Shown: one piece after another, positions 33,938-46,194 of the stretch | How the letters are laid out: every line of letters starts with the position of its first letter | How positions within the stretch are numbered: position 1 is the stretch's first letter | NCBI GenBank assembly: GCA_963680875.1 | Contig: OY804590.1 | Location: forward strand, 19,654,640-19,718,639 | Direction: 5' to 3' | From: Bathymodiolus brooksi | Taxonomy: Eukaryota > Mollusca > Bivalvia > Mytilida > Modiolidae | DNA: 64,000 bases | Notes under the pieces: model-generated | What the model was told of the DNA's origin: nothing | Seen by the model: only the letters and a program-made list of their open reading frames with translations | Databases searched by the model: none | Made by a program: the position numbers and the translations under genes

Positions 33938-36900
33938 AAACAATACAATGACAAAAAGAAGAATGACAGAAAAACAAACAATACAATGACAGAAAGACAA
34001 ACAATACAATGACAAAAAGAAGAATGACAGAAAGACAAACAATACAATGACAGAAAGACAAACAATACAATGACAAAAAAAAAGAATGACAGAAAGACAA
34101 ACAATACAATGACAAAAAGAAGAATGACAGAAAGACAAACAATACAATGACAGAAAGACAAACAATACAATAACAAAAAGAAGAATGACAGAAAGACAAA
34201 CAATACAATGACAGAAAGACAAACAATACAATGACAAAAAGAAGAATGACAGAAAGACAAACAATACAATGACAGAAAGACAAACAATACAATGACAAAA
34301 AGAAGAATGCCAGAAAGACAAACAATACAATGACAGAAAGACAAACAATACAATGACAAAAAGAAGAATGACAGAAAGACAAACAATACAATGACAGAAA
34401 GACAAACAATACAATGGAAAAAAAAAGAATGACAGAAAGACAAACAATACAATGACAAAAAGAAGAATGACAGAAAGACAAACAATACAATGACAGAAAG
34501 ACAAACAATACAATAACAAAAAGAAGAATGACAGAAAGACAAACAATACAATGACAGAAAGACAAACAATACAATGACAAAAAGAAGAATGACAGAAAGA
34601 CAAACAATACAATGACAAAAAGAAGAATGACAGAAAGACAAACAATACAATGACAGAAAGACAAACAATACAATGACAGAAAGACAAACAATACAATGAC
34701 AGAAAGACAAACAATACAATGACAGAAAGACAACATTACAATGACAAAAAGAAGAATGACAGAAAGACAAACAATACAATGACAGAAAGACAACCAATAC
34801 AATGACAAAAAGAAGAATGACAGAAAGACAAACAATACAATGACAAAACGAAGAATGACAGAAAGACAAACAATACAATGACAGGAAGACAAACAATACA
34901 ATGACAGACAGACAAACAATACAATGACAGAAAGACAAACAATACAATGGCAAAAAGAAGAATGACAGAAAGATATACAATACAATGACAGAAAGACAAA
35001 CAATACAATGACAGAAAGACAAACAATACAATGACAAAAAGAAGAATGACAGAAAGACAAACAATACAATGACAGAAAGACAAACAATACAATGACAAAA
35101 AGAAGAATGACAGAAAGACAAACAATACAATGACAAAAAGAAGAATGACAGAAAGACAAACAATACAATGACAGAAAGACAAACAATACAATGACAGAAA
35201 GACAAACAATACAATGACAAAAAGAAGAATGACAGAAAAAGAAACAATACAATGACAAAAAGAAGAATGACAGAAAGACAAACAATACAATGACAGAAAG
35301 ACAAACAATACAATGACAAAAAGAAGAATGACAGAAAGACAAACAATACAATGACAGAAAGACAAACAATACAATGACAAAAAGAAGAATGACAGAAAGA
35401 CAAACAATACAATGACAAAAAGACAAACAATACAATGACAAAAAGAAGAATGACAGATAAACAAACAATACAATGACAAAAAGACAAACAATACAATGAC
35501 AGAAAGACAAACAATACAATGACAGAAAGACAAACAATACAATGACAAAACGACAAACAATACAATGACAGAAAGACAAACAATACAATGACAGAAAGAC
35601 AAACAATACAATGACAGAAAGACAAACAATACAATGACAGAAAGACAAACAATACAATGACAAAAAGAAGAATGACAGATAAACAAACAATACAATGACA
35701 AAAAGACAAACAATACAATGACAAAAAGAAGAATGACAGAAAGACAAACAATACAATGACAGAAAGACAAACAATACAATGACAAAAAGAAGAATGACAG
35801 ATAAACAAACAATACAATGACAAAAAGACAAACAATACAATGACAGAAAGACAAACAATACAATGACAGAAAGACAAACAATACAATGACAAAAAGACAA
35901 ACAATACAATGACAGAAAGACAAACAATACAATGACAGAAAGACAAACAATACAATGACAGAAAGACAAACAATACAATGACAGAAAGACAAACAATACA
36001 AAGACAGAAAGACAAACAATACAATGACAAAAAGAAGAAAGACAAACAATACAATGACAAAAAGAAGAATGACAGAAAGACAAACAATACAATGACAGAA
36101 AGACAAACAATACAATGACAGAGAGACAAAGAATACAATGACAAAAAGAAGAATGACAGAAAGACAAACAATACAATGACAGAAAGACAAACAATACAAT
36201 GACAAAAAGAAGAATGACAGAAAGACAAACAATACAATGACAAAAAGAATAATGACAGAAAGACAACCAATACAATGACAGAAAGACAAACAATACAATG
36301 ACAAAAACAAGAATGACAGAAAGACAAACAATACAATGACAAAAAAAAGAATGACAGAAAGACAAACAATACAATGACAGAAAGACAAACAATACAATGA
36401 CAGAAAGACAAACAATACAATGACAAAAAGAAGAATGACAGAAAAAGAAACAATACAATGACAAAAAGAAGAATGACAGAAAGACAAACAATACAATGAC
36501 AGAAAGACAAACAATACAATGACAAAAAGAAGAATGACAGAAAGACAAACAATACAATGACAGAAAGACAAACAATACAATGACAGAAAGACAAACAATA
36601 CAATGACAAAAAGAAGAATGACAGAAAGACAAACAATACAATGACAGAAAGACAAACAATACAATGACAAAAAGAAGAATGACAGAAAGACAAACAATAC
36701 AATGACAAACAGAAGAATGACAGAAAGACAAACAATACAATGACAAAAAGAAGAATGACAGAAAGACAAACAATACAATGACAAAAAGAAGAATGACAGA
36801 AAGACAAACAATACAATGACAAAAAGAAGAATGACAGAAAGACAAACAATACAATGACAGAAAGACAAACAATACAATGACAGAAAGACAAACAATACAA

Positions 36901-38411
36901 AGACAGAAAGACAAACAATACAATGACAAAAAGAAGAAAGACAAACAATACAATGACAAAAAGAAGAATGACAGAAAGACAAACAATACAATGACAGTAA
37001 GACAAAGAATACAATGACAAAAAGAAGAATGACAGAAAGACAAATAATACAATGACAGAAAGACAAACAATACAAAGACAGAAAGACAAAGAATACAATG
37101 ACAAAAAGAAGAAAGACAAACAATACAATGACAAAAAGAAGAATGACAGAAAGACAAACAATACAATGACAGAAAGACAAAGAATACAATGACAAAAAGA
37201 AGAATGACAGAAAGACAAATAATACAATGACAGAAAGACAAACAATACAATGACAGAAAGACAAACAATACAATGACAGAAAGACCAACAATACAATGAC
37301 AGAAAGAAGAATGACAGAAAGACAAACAATACAATGACAAAAAGAAGAATGACAGAAAGACAAACAATACAATGACAAAAAGAAGAATGACAGAAAGACA
37401 AACAATACAATGACAGAAAGACAAACAATACAATGACAAAAAGAAGAATGACAGAAAGACAAACAATACAATGACAGAAAAACAAACAATACAATGACAG
37501 AAAGACAAACAATACAATGACAGAAAAACAAACAATACAATGACAGAAAGAAGAATGACAGAAAGACAAACAATACAATGACAAAAAGAAGAATGACAGA
37601 AAGACAAACAATACAATGACAAAAAGAAGAATGACAGAAAGACAAACAATACAATGACAGAAAGACAAACAATACAATGACAAAAAGAAGAATGACAGAA
37701 AGACAAACAATACAATGACAGAAAAACAAACAATACAATGACAGAAAGACAAACAATACAATGACAGAAAAACAAACAATACAATGACAGAAAGACAAAC
37801 AATACAATGACAAAAAGAAGAATGACAGAAAGACAAACAATACAATGACAAAAAGAAGAATGACAGAAAGACAAACAATACAATGACAGAAAGACAAACA
37901 ATACAATGACAGAAAGACAAACTATACAATGACAGAAAGACAAACAATACAATGACAAAAACAAGAATGACAGAAAGACAAACAATACAATGACAAAAAC
38001 AAGAATGACAGAAAGACAAACAATACAATGACAAAAAGAAGAATGACAGAAAGACAAACAATACAATGACAGAAAAACAAACAATACAATGACAGAAAGA
38101 CAAACAATACAATGACAAAAAGAAGAATGACAGAAAGACAAACAATACAATGACAAAAAGAAGAATGACAGAAAGACAAACAATACAATGACAGAAAGAC
38201 AAACAATACAATGACAGAAAGACAAACTATACAATGACAGAAAGACAAACAATACAATGACAAAAACAAGAATGACAGAAAGACAAACAATACAATGACA
38301 AAAAGAAGAATGACAGAAAGACAAACAATACAATGACAAAAAGAAGAATGACAGAAAGACAAACAATACAATGACAAAAAGACAAACAATACAATGACAA
38401 AAAGACAAACA
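33938..38411. repeat. 23/38-bp minisatellite, third block, 4.5 kb
   Basis: The first part is collinear with the second block. After one 23-bp unit is missing near 34300 the offset becomes 4262 and stays so across marker variants (for example the 'acaaagacag' unit at 31738 and 36000). The block then extends beyond the earlier one (about 37250-38411) and shows higher-order repetition: the variant 'caaactatacaatgac' occurs twice about 304 bp apart. Minus-strand frames of 1056-1504 codons are artefacts of the stop-free unit. Confidence 0.97.
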
Positions 38412-38445
38412 AAACACTGCACAGAAAACCAACGATTGTGCAATA
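38400..38445 (+). repeat. Family A right flank of the array
   Basis: The run 'aaaacactgcacagaaaacc' then 'aacgattgtgcaa' matches the family A series 'acactacacagaaaac' then 'gattgagcaa'. This supports amplification from inside family A. Confidence 0.55.
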
Positions 38446-38779
38446 GACATGGTTTAAGATGCATCTGTTATCTGTACCTTTATTTCAAGAAGTCATTAAA
38501 CATTATTCTTCTTGAAATTTCTTGAAATAATCCTGCACTGTATACTAAAAGTCATCGAGTTTTAAATAACATGTGTTATACAAACGTAATGGTAAGGGAA
38601 CACTTTAACATTAAAAGAAAAAAAAGTCAAAATGTGAATACATCAATTAAAATAATAGAGCTAGTTCATCTGGCTTAAGTTGCCAGTATATCATCATTGG
38701 CTGACGTTCCTTTTACCTACGATCGACTTTCAAACTCACAGGAAAATATTATTGGCTTGTAAGAATTTTCTTTTTTTCC
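38446..38779. other. Non-coding, nothing recognised
   Basis: AT-rich. A short local inverted repeat ('attcttcttgaaatttcttg', 38502-38521) is the only structure. Confidence 0.4.
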
Positions 38780-39020
38780 TTTCAATTTACGCTTCGAGAG
38801 CACCTGTGTTCACCCCAGGATGTTGATGGGGCCTGTGTTGCTCATCTTTTTTTGGTTCTCTGTGCTGTTCTGTGTGTTGTTGTTTTTTGTTTTTTGTTTT
38901 TTGTTTTTTTTGTGTGTTTTGTTTGTCTTCGTTCTGTGTCTTGTGCCTAATATTGCCAGTGGTACAGGATTTTCTATCCTTCGATTGCCCCTTCGGTTTT
39001 CTCTAACGTTCATTTAATCC
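38780..39020 (-). repeat. Family D/A-type repeat, reverse orientation
   Basis: Reverse series 'gagcacctgtgttcacccc', 'gcctgtgttgctcatctttt', a T/G-rich tract at 38876-38925, then 'ttgccccttcggttttctc'. The two opposite-strand frames here are artefacts of the T/G-rich tract. Confidence 0.5.
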
Positions 39021-39050
39021 TACAATATAAGTACATTTCGAATCGTTTCT

Positions 39051-40807
39051 TTTAAAGTAATATTACACCAGTTTGGGGTGAACAAATTTTTCCCCTGAAA
39101 ATTCCATTTGGAATACGGCGGTACCTTAACTAAGCTACTCATGCATGTTTCAAGTCGAAATATGTTCCCACCAACTAGAAATCTGCAAATCCGTGTGCAT
39201 GTTTGCCGTCCTCGCCATTGTTGTGGAGATTAATTAACTTTTGGTTGTTTTGTGCCGATGATTGCCGATCACTATACCTAGTGAAGAAAAGTTTGGTCCG
39301 ATGATTGCCGATCAAGAAAAGATAAACGGGTGTGTTCGATTTGCGTTTCAATTATCTCCCTTTTTGAAACCTGGCTGTCAAAAGTAGACATTTATTTTTA
39401 TGTTGATATGTTTTATTGATATATGTTGTAATGATAAGGCTATTTGTAATATATTTATCGTGTTCAAACATTGACAACCTTCTTCAAATAAAATTTGCTA
39501 AGAAATTTGCAGAATTAAAATAATAACCATACCATTGTCAATGCGACAAATGTTTTATATAATGTTTAATATTTACATTTTCAATTTGTTCAAGGAACCA
39601 TTGGCTATTAACAGTATGGCCTATTTAGTATAACTTTTGATCCTGCTTCTATAGGAGTAGTACCCAATCTATTTGTTTTTTGGATAGCTTAAAATGGGAG
39701 ACTATTTTTTGTTAATCTTCGACTTTAAATTTAGATTAGTTTTAACCCCAGAATGCTTTAAAATATAAACTTTTTGTTAGCTGCTCATCACATCATGTTT
39801 TTCTGGGTTGATTTTTTACATTCGAACCTCAGTGCTACTTAGGTTATTTTTGATATTGGTATTTTAAAGCCGTTTTTGCATTTATTTTTTTTGTGCAGTA
39901 TTTATTTGAAGCCTTTACAATTGTTGATTTTTATGTTCTGTTATATCATGCCTTTTGTTGACTATATAAAATATTGAAAACTTATTAACCGTAATTCCTA
40001 TTGCCATAAGCTCGAATCCCAGTGGAACAAACCTGGATATGTCCAAACCTCATTTTGTATCCATCGTCAACTAATTCAATCACTTTCTGTAACAGGAGCG
40101 TGTTTGGATATGTCTCGCTTGGTGGTTGCCAATCAAAAAGCTCACAGACAGACAGACACAGGATCAAAAGTTATACTTTTTTATATTTCAAACATCAAAG
40201 TTATACTTTTTTTATATATTTTAAACATCAAAGTTATACTTTTTTTTTTATATTTTAAGCATCAAAGTTATACTACGTAGGCCTTACGGTTAATAGCCAA
40301 TGGTTCCTTGAACAAGTTGAAAGTGTAAACATTAAGCATTATATAAAACATTCGTCACCTTGACAATGGTATGGTTATTATTTTGATTCTGCAAATTGTT
40401 TAACAAATTTTATTTGCAGAAGTTTGTAAATGTTTAAATACGATAAATATATTATAAATAGTCTGATCATTACAAAATATATCAATTAAACATATCAACA
40501 TAAAAATAAATGTCTACTTTTGACAGCCAGTTTTCCAAAAGGGAGATAATTTAAACACAAATCGAACACACCCGTTACTCAATCTCCTCGAACAAGTTCA
40601 AATCTTGGGTCACGCGCATATCATTTGCATTACTGTTGTGGAGAACAGAATTATTTGCTGTCAAATATTTTGCGATTTGCTCATAAATTCTGCTTTTGAG
40701 CGGATTTTTAATGTTATGCAGTTGATTTTAGTTAAATTAAGTGGCATATTAAGTAAACATATTTAATTAAAAAATTTCATGATATTATGGTGTAATATTA
40801 CTTTAAA
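39051..40807. mobile_element. 1.76-kb TIR element with long nested inverted arms
   Basis: The ends are perfect 20-bp inverted repeats: 'tttaaagtaatattacacc' plus A at 39051-39070, and its complement at 40788-40807. Inside, about 300-bp arms (39327-39648 and about 40159-40577, roughly 90 percent alike by eye) face each other. They share 'gggtgtgttcgattt', 'ctggctgtcaaaagtagac' and 'aaggaaccattggctatt'. The right arm contains a small expansion (about four copies of a roughly 39-bp 'aaagttatactttttt' unit). No transposase frame is present, so it is a non-autonomous foldback-like DNA element. Confidence 0.8.
40165..40276. repeat. Short tandem repeat of about 39 bp in the right arm of the TIR element
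   Basis: Four repeats of 'catcaaagttatacttttt' with variable T-tracts. The unpaired left arm has a single copy ('gtataacttttgatcctg'). Confidence 0.8.
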
Positions 40808-41214
40808 GCAGTAATAAAAAAAAGTCAAATATTCCATTAACGAATCTGAGTGGGAGTTTTAATAGCTTGTAACTTCAAAGAGATCTGGTTTGTTGCATAC
40901 ATTTATGCTAATTTACAAAATAACATATCGAAATAATTGGCATATTCACTTATTTGTGACAGTAACTTAAACTTTCAGGTACTTTGAAACACGGTTTCTG
41001 TACACTCTCCGGATATTCTGTAAGTTAATCAACAGTTGCCTTATTGGTATTTCCAAGTCATGACTTTATACGGCGGAGACATTAATATGTAATAAAAGAG
41101 ATCCTATAACAATTTAATTTATAAAGCAGATTACTTAGGGAGGCAAATTTACAACTCCATCACGATTTCCATAAGAAAGGGTTGCTGCTAACATTGGCTA
41201 AGTTCAAGTCATCA
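40808..41214. other. Non-coding, nothing recognised
   Basis: AT-rich with no supported feature. Confidence 0.45.
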
Positions 41215-41535
41215 AGTTTTACGGTCGCCATGATGACTTGGTTGACTGTTATGGAATATCTGTGTCACAAATTATCACGGACATGTTCCACTCGTCGTAC
41301 ACACTTCACGGTCCTTTACTTATGTATGATTTGTCACAGGGTGTGTAACTAGATTAACACGACAGGTGATTATCCTTCCGGAGCACCTGGGTTCACCCCT
41401 GTCTTAGTGGGGTTCGTGTTACTCGGTATTTAATCTTATGTTTTGTAGATCGTTGTTTGTGCTTTTTCTGATACCAACCTGATGAAGGACATTTCATAAG
41501 CACGTCATGCGCACTAAGTTAGATAGTTGTTGTTT
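41215..41535 (-). repeat. Family A, reverse, followed by a family C scrap
   Basis: Reverse family A right half: 'ggaatatctgtgtcacaaa', 'catgttccactcgtcg', 'ttccggagcacctgggttc', 'ggggttcgtgttactcgg'. The block 'gtgacacagatattcc' on the minus strand is the segment amplified at 48.8-50.1 kb. At 41472-41525 there is reverse family C ('cctgatgaaggacattt'). Confidence 0.6.
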
Positions 41536-41727
41536 TTGTATTACCATAGCAATCTCTATGGTGTAATAGTTAGCGTCCTCGTCTCGAGTGAATTGACATG
41601 TGTTCCTGGAGAGAGTTATCTATTGTAATAAAAATTCTACTCAGCGGCATTGTTTACTAATAAACGGGCATCATCATCATCATTGTTTTCGCCACGATAT
41701 AGCTAAAAGGTCGCTTCATTTGGTATT

Positions 41728-42012
41728 AGAGCCCGGATATCTCAATGAGTTAGGTAGTTGGATTACCTAGCAACTCATACAAGCCTATCACCAATACGGC
41801 GTGGGTTCGCGCCCGGCTTTGTAAATTACAAAAAGGATGCACTTGACTCGCAACCGCAAGTGATAAAGATTACCAGTTGCTTGCCCATGGTCGGTGGTTC
41901 TCTCCGAGTACTCCAGCTTCTTCCACCACTAAAATTGGTCGCCATGATATAGCTGAAATATTGCTGAAAGTGGCGTTAAAACATAAAAAATCAAAATCAA
42001 ATCAAAATCAAT
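41728..42012 (+). mobile_element. tRNA-derived SINE with target-site duplication
   Basis: Full copy, head 'gcccggatatctcaatgag' (box A partly altered), box B-like 'gggttcgcgccc', conserved tail and 'atcaa' repeats. It is flanked by 'catttggtatt' (41717-41727) and 'catttgctatt' (42013-42023). Confidence 0.85.
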
Positions 42013-42023
42013 CATTTGCTATT

Positions 42024-42255
42024 CATTCTTGCTTAAATAATGGTTGAAGTCTTTGGCTTCTCTTTAATAGCAATAATATTATACATATGACAACTTCTTC
42101 GTCACGAAGATTAAATATACAAGTATTATTTGTATAGTGTGCACAATTGTAACGTTCTTTATAATAACGCTGTTCCACCAGATATAGTTGAGGGTTTGCC
42201 TTTTACTCACATTGAAAACACTTCCCTGACCGCAGCGTATCACAAATATGGGATG
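42024..42255. other. Non-coding, nothing recognised
   Basis: No supported features. Confidence 0.4.
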
Positions 42256-42430
42256 ATTGGGCCTATAAAACTAGCTTAACCCCGTCCGTGCCAAGCTAGG
42301 ATGGTAAGTGGTCATGTATTTGTGTATTGTGAGTGTTGAATTGGACTCATTCTACGATTTCCCTACTTAATTTTAGAACAGTTTCGACAGTGTGGTATTT
42401 TTTTTTTCATTTTATTATTAGCAATGACTG
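42256..42430 (+). repeat. Family B dispersed repeat
   Basis: 'cctataaaactagcttaacc', 'gtcatgtatttgtgtattg', 'agaacagtttcgacagtgtg' in family B order. Confidence 0.6.
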
Positions 42431-43389
42431 AGGAGAAAGAAGACACATTGATTGATTCATTGAGTTGTAGAAGTGATAATTTGACTAATCAAATGCTGCT
42501 TTCCAATCAAATTAATCACGTGATATATATTGTTCTTGGTGATTCCAAACTGCAGAAATGTCAGATTTAATGCGCTTTTGTGCAGTTCAATAACTTTGTA
42601 TTTGCAAGCAATTCCATATTAAATCTTTGTACCAACCTATTTCAACTTATGCGAGACAAATAAACATATTTTGTGTTTAAGGCAGTAATTGGATTCAATG
42701 CAAAAACGCCAACATTCTCTTTAATCTAGTCTTATTGAAGGACACTTTACTTAAAACAATCCATTTCATTAGGCGGAACCCTGATTCAATTAATGAAGAA
42801 ATCCGACCTATTACACCCTCGTTTACACAACTCTGTTAAATTAGGTTTCCAGTGTTCATTGGCCGACTTTTTTTTTGTACTGTACAATTAGATTACAAAT
42901 TACATTTAATACAATTCAACACAATTCAAGACAAGTAACAACACTTCTATTACAGAAACAATAGAAAACCTATCAATTTCAGTGATTCATTTCTACATAT
43001 CATGTAATAATAATGTTACGCTGAATTATGCCAATTTTTCAACGTTGTCTTTTATTTGTATGGTAAAGAGTTTGTTCGACAATGATATATGCATTTTTTA
43101 TTGATTGGTTGTATTTAAATGTTAACTGCTCTAATAAGAAATGTTGACGAGTTGTGAAAAGGCGTGACAAACCCCAATATGACGCTGAATTATGCTAATT
43201 TATAAATGTTTGCTATATTTGGATGGTAAATATTTGCTTGAAAGGTGCATTTGTATTGATTGTTTTTGTAAGGTTGTGATGATCTAATAAGAAATATTCG
43301 AGAATTGAAAAGACGATTAAAAAGAAACCCAAAATTGAAATACATGGGGGTAAGGGATGGGGTGATTCTTGTAAAGATCAACATAAACT
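42431..43389. other. Non-coding, with a diverged tandem duplication
   Basis: From 43018 to about 43330 two diverged copies of a roughly 165-bp segment follow each other ('acgctgaattatgccaattt' and 'acgctgaattatgctaattt' mark their starts). Before that nothing is recognised. Confidence 0.5.
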
Positions 43390-43930
43390 TTAGAGAATAC
43401 CGAAGTGGAAAACCAGAGAAACTGGCAACATTGGGCACGCAAGACTAGGAAACACAAAACAAAAAAAACAGCACAATATTTGTTGGACACCACTATGTGT
43501 AGACAAACACAAATAACGTAAATAAGACATGCGCACTCCTACAAACAAACACAAATAACGTAAATAAGACATGCGCACTCCTACAAACAAACACAAATAA
43601 CGTAAATAAGACATGCGCACTCCTACAAACAAACACTAATAACGTAAATAAGACATGCGCCCTCCTACAAACAAACACAAATAACGTAAATAAGACATGC
43701 GCACTCCTACAAACAAACACAAATAACGTAAATAAGACATGCGCACTCCTACAGACAAGTGGGAGGAAAGAAAACCCGAACAACATCGTTTTATGCGGAC
43801 ATCGTAACGGACATCACAACACGGAATTCAGAATGTAAAGACATATCATAGAACAACACAAAACAACTAAATAAATGAGCAACATGGACACCACCAACAT
43901 TACGAGGGTGAACTAAGGTACTCACGAAGG
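43390..43930 (+). repeat. Family D with an internal 42-bp array
   Basis: Family D order is clear: 'gagaaactggcaacattggg', 'tatttgttggacaccac', the 'aacgtaaataagacatgcgc' block, then 'catcacaacacggaattc' and 'gagcaacatgg'. The 'aacgtaaataag' block, single in other copies, is repeated six times here. Confidence 0.75.
43501..43757. repeat. 42-bp tandem array inside family D, six copies
   Basis: The unit contains 'acaaataacgtaaataagac' and 'atgcgcactcctacaaac'. The length is a multiple of three, so minus-strand frames with a 14-residue repeat stay open; these are not genes. Confidence 0.93.
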
Positions 43931-44183
43931 GTAAGCAGTTTTTCCTCTTATAAGACACCCGCCGTGTTATCATATATACAGTCCAGTACGGTAATAGTCT
44001 TGGCAGTGTTAGAGGAAAGAAATATAAAACGTCAATACTGTTGTACCCATCAAACACTCTTAATTAGTGGTTGTTCATGTGTTGTTGTGAATTGTGCATG
44101 TCAATACCATGTCATGCTATCTTTAGAGTCATAAATGAAAAGACAGAAAATACAATTGCCAACAAAAAAACTACAGCAATCAA
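43931..44183. other. Non-coding, nothing recognised
   Basis: No supported gene; the minus-strand frame 43791-44057 is a family D shadow. Confidence 0.4.
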
Positions 44184-44451
44184 AATCATGATAGACATCA
44201 AATATCAATGACAGGAAAAATAGTCAGCAAGCACAATTATGATAGACATCAAATATCAATGACAGGGAAAATAGTCAGCAAACACAATCATGATAGACAT
44301 CAAATATCAATGACAGGGAAAATAGTCAGCAAACACAATCATGATAGACATCCAATATCAATGACAGGGAAAATAGTCAGGAAACACAATCATGATAGAC
44401 ATCAAATATCAATGACAGAGAAAATAGTCAGCCAACAGAATCATGATAGAC
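44184..44451. repeat. 51-bp tandem array, about five copies
   Basis: The unit contains 'catgatagacatcaaatatc' and 'gggaaaatagtcagcaaac'. Because 51 is divisible by three, a plus-strand frame with a 17-residue repeat stays open (44208-44495). I do not regard it as a gene, since there is no unique flanking protein sequence. Confidence 0.93.
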
Positions 44452-44499
44452 AAACACTACACCAGAGAAGTATTACATCAACTAAAATTACATAGCAAT

Positions 44500-44574
44500 T
44501 TATAGAACAATACTATTTATTTTATAGAACAATACTATTTATAGAACAATACTATTTATAGAACAATACTATTT
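44500..44574. repeat. 18-bp tandem repeat, about four copies
   Basis: 'atagaacaatactattt' repeated, the first two separated by a few extra bases. Confidence 0.85.
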
Positions 44575-44652
44575 TTGGTTTATGTATCCTATGTATTTGC
44601 TTTGTTTTGTTTGAAAGTTTTGGGGTTTTGTTTTGTTTTATTAACTTTGTAT

Positions 44653-44728
44653 TTTGTGGATGGGGTTATAGTTTGTTTTTTGTGGATGGGGTTATAGTTT
44701 GTTTTTTGTGGATGGGGTTATAGTTTGT
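44653..44728. repeat. 26-bp tandem repeat, three copies, then T-rich tract
   Basis: 'tgtggatggggttatagttt' is repeated three times, followed at about 44787-44830 by long T runs. Confidence 0.85.
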
Positions 44729-45569
44729 ATTTCGATTTTGTAAATGTCGTTTATTTTTGTCCTTGTTCATTTCATTCTTGTTATTTTTTTTTTTTTTTTT
44801 TTGCTTTTGTTTTTGTTTTTGCTTCTTTTTTTTTGGAAAAATATGATTTTCTTTATTGAGGATAAAAATGTAATTTTAGTTTTCTTATAAAATACGGGCC
44901 TGACACGAATACAATAAAAGTAATTATATCTCAAAGCTTGTTTTAATTGAAATTATATATCTTTTATTTACATTATCACAAAGAAATATAATAATTCGAT
45001 GCAGTAAGAAAACTTGAAATAAATGATTTCAGCTGCCTGAACTGTTTAGCCTAAATCTGTGCTAAATTACTTAAGTATGTGCTAAACTTATAAAAATGAG
45101 ATAACATATATTTGTAATAATTACTAAATAACATGCATTTTCTTTAAGAAAATTTAAAATGGATTCCCCACCTGTGTATAATAGAGAAAAGATAGTTAAG
45201 AGTACGTTATCAAAATATTTTTTCTTGATCAGGAGTTATGAAAGAAAGAAGAAGAAGATCAAAAGATACCGACTTCATTATATATAATGGAAGCATGTTG
45301 TGTGGTTTGCATTAGACTCAGTATTACAGTCACTGCGGGGAATTACAGAGCTTAAGCTGTGGATCCATTTTTGATGATGAATGACCAAATAAAATATATT
45401 TCTATGATGTATCCAGAGAGGTGTCAGTCAAACACTACAAACAAAATTTACACTTTGATCTTGATAAGGAAAGATGTAAACTTATCAGATTTAATATTAC
45501 AAAATATAGTAAGAAAATATGTAATCCATGTAGATTTTCATAATAATGGAATACGAACAGTTACAGTTA
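44729..45569. other. Non-coding, nothing recognised
   Basis: T-rich and AT-rich sequence. The 83-codon frame at 45359-45610 has no supporting feature. Confidence 0.45.
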
Positions 45570-45905
45570 TAAAAGGGGTATTCAGAAGCCGTAAATCAAA
45601 GGACAGATAACTCAATGACCAAAAGGTACAGGACAAAAAGAGATTTACCGACTAAACGCTTCACAGAAAACTAAAGATTAAGAAACACAAACAAAAAAAG
45701 CAAAAAAAAAACGGGCTGGACTCAAGTGACTCGGAAGGGCAAACAGATCCTGATCCACTAGTAGCACCCGTCGAGTTACTTGTGTTACACGTACAAGCCC
45801 ATTGATGAGTCATGAATGAGAAAAGGGACGGAATGTGATTAAGACAATCGAAACATACCCGTGGCCATTTTTGACACAGATATTCCGTAACAGTTAAGCG
45901 AGCCA
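45570..45905 (+). repeat. Family A dispersed repeat, nearly full
   Basis: 'gtattcagaagccgtaaatc', 'ggactcaagtgactcgg', 'ccactagtagcacccgtcg', 'gatgagtcatgaatgag' and the right end 'gacacagatattccgtaac' are in order. This right end is the single-copy ancestor type of the 53-bp unit at 48813-50141. Confidence 0.65.
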
Positions 45906-46194
45906 ATTTATGTATGAAATAATAAAGTATCGCGATGTAACAACAAAGAAACGCTAAATCAATAGTAAAATAATCACATTTATTTCACGTGGTGTAATTT
46001 GTTCATGCACGCGAAATAATCCCACGTTAATATATTGTTATTTTATCAGTATTTATAGGTATATCATGATAAATCTATATAGAAAAACAATATTAGCCAT
46101 CAATATAGGTAATTAACATGTAATTACATCGAGAACTTCGTGTGATCTTTCTTATGTAAGTAATAATATGCATTATCCCTGAAAATGTTGTCAC
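45906..46194. other. Non-coding, nothing recognised
   Basis: AT-rich without supported features. Confidence 0.4.

Noticed and set aside
29644..38464. Minus-strand open frames of up to 1504 codons
   Set aside because: They are translations of a 23/38-bp minisatellite that lacks stops in all three minus frames. The same motif appears in each frame, and there is no unique protein sequence beyond a few flanking codons.
40005..40025. Box B-like 'gctcgaatcccagtgg' in the loop of the 39-40.8 kb element
   Set aside because: No box A at the right distance and no SINE tail; the resemblance is likely chance.
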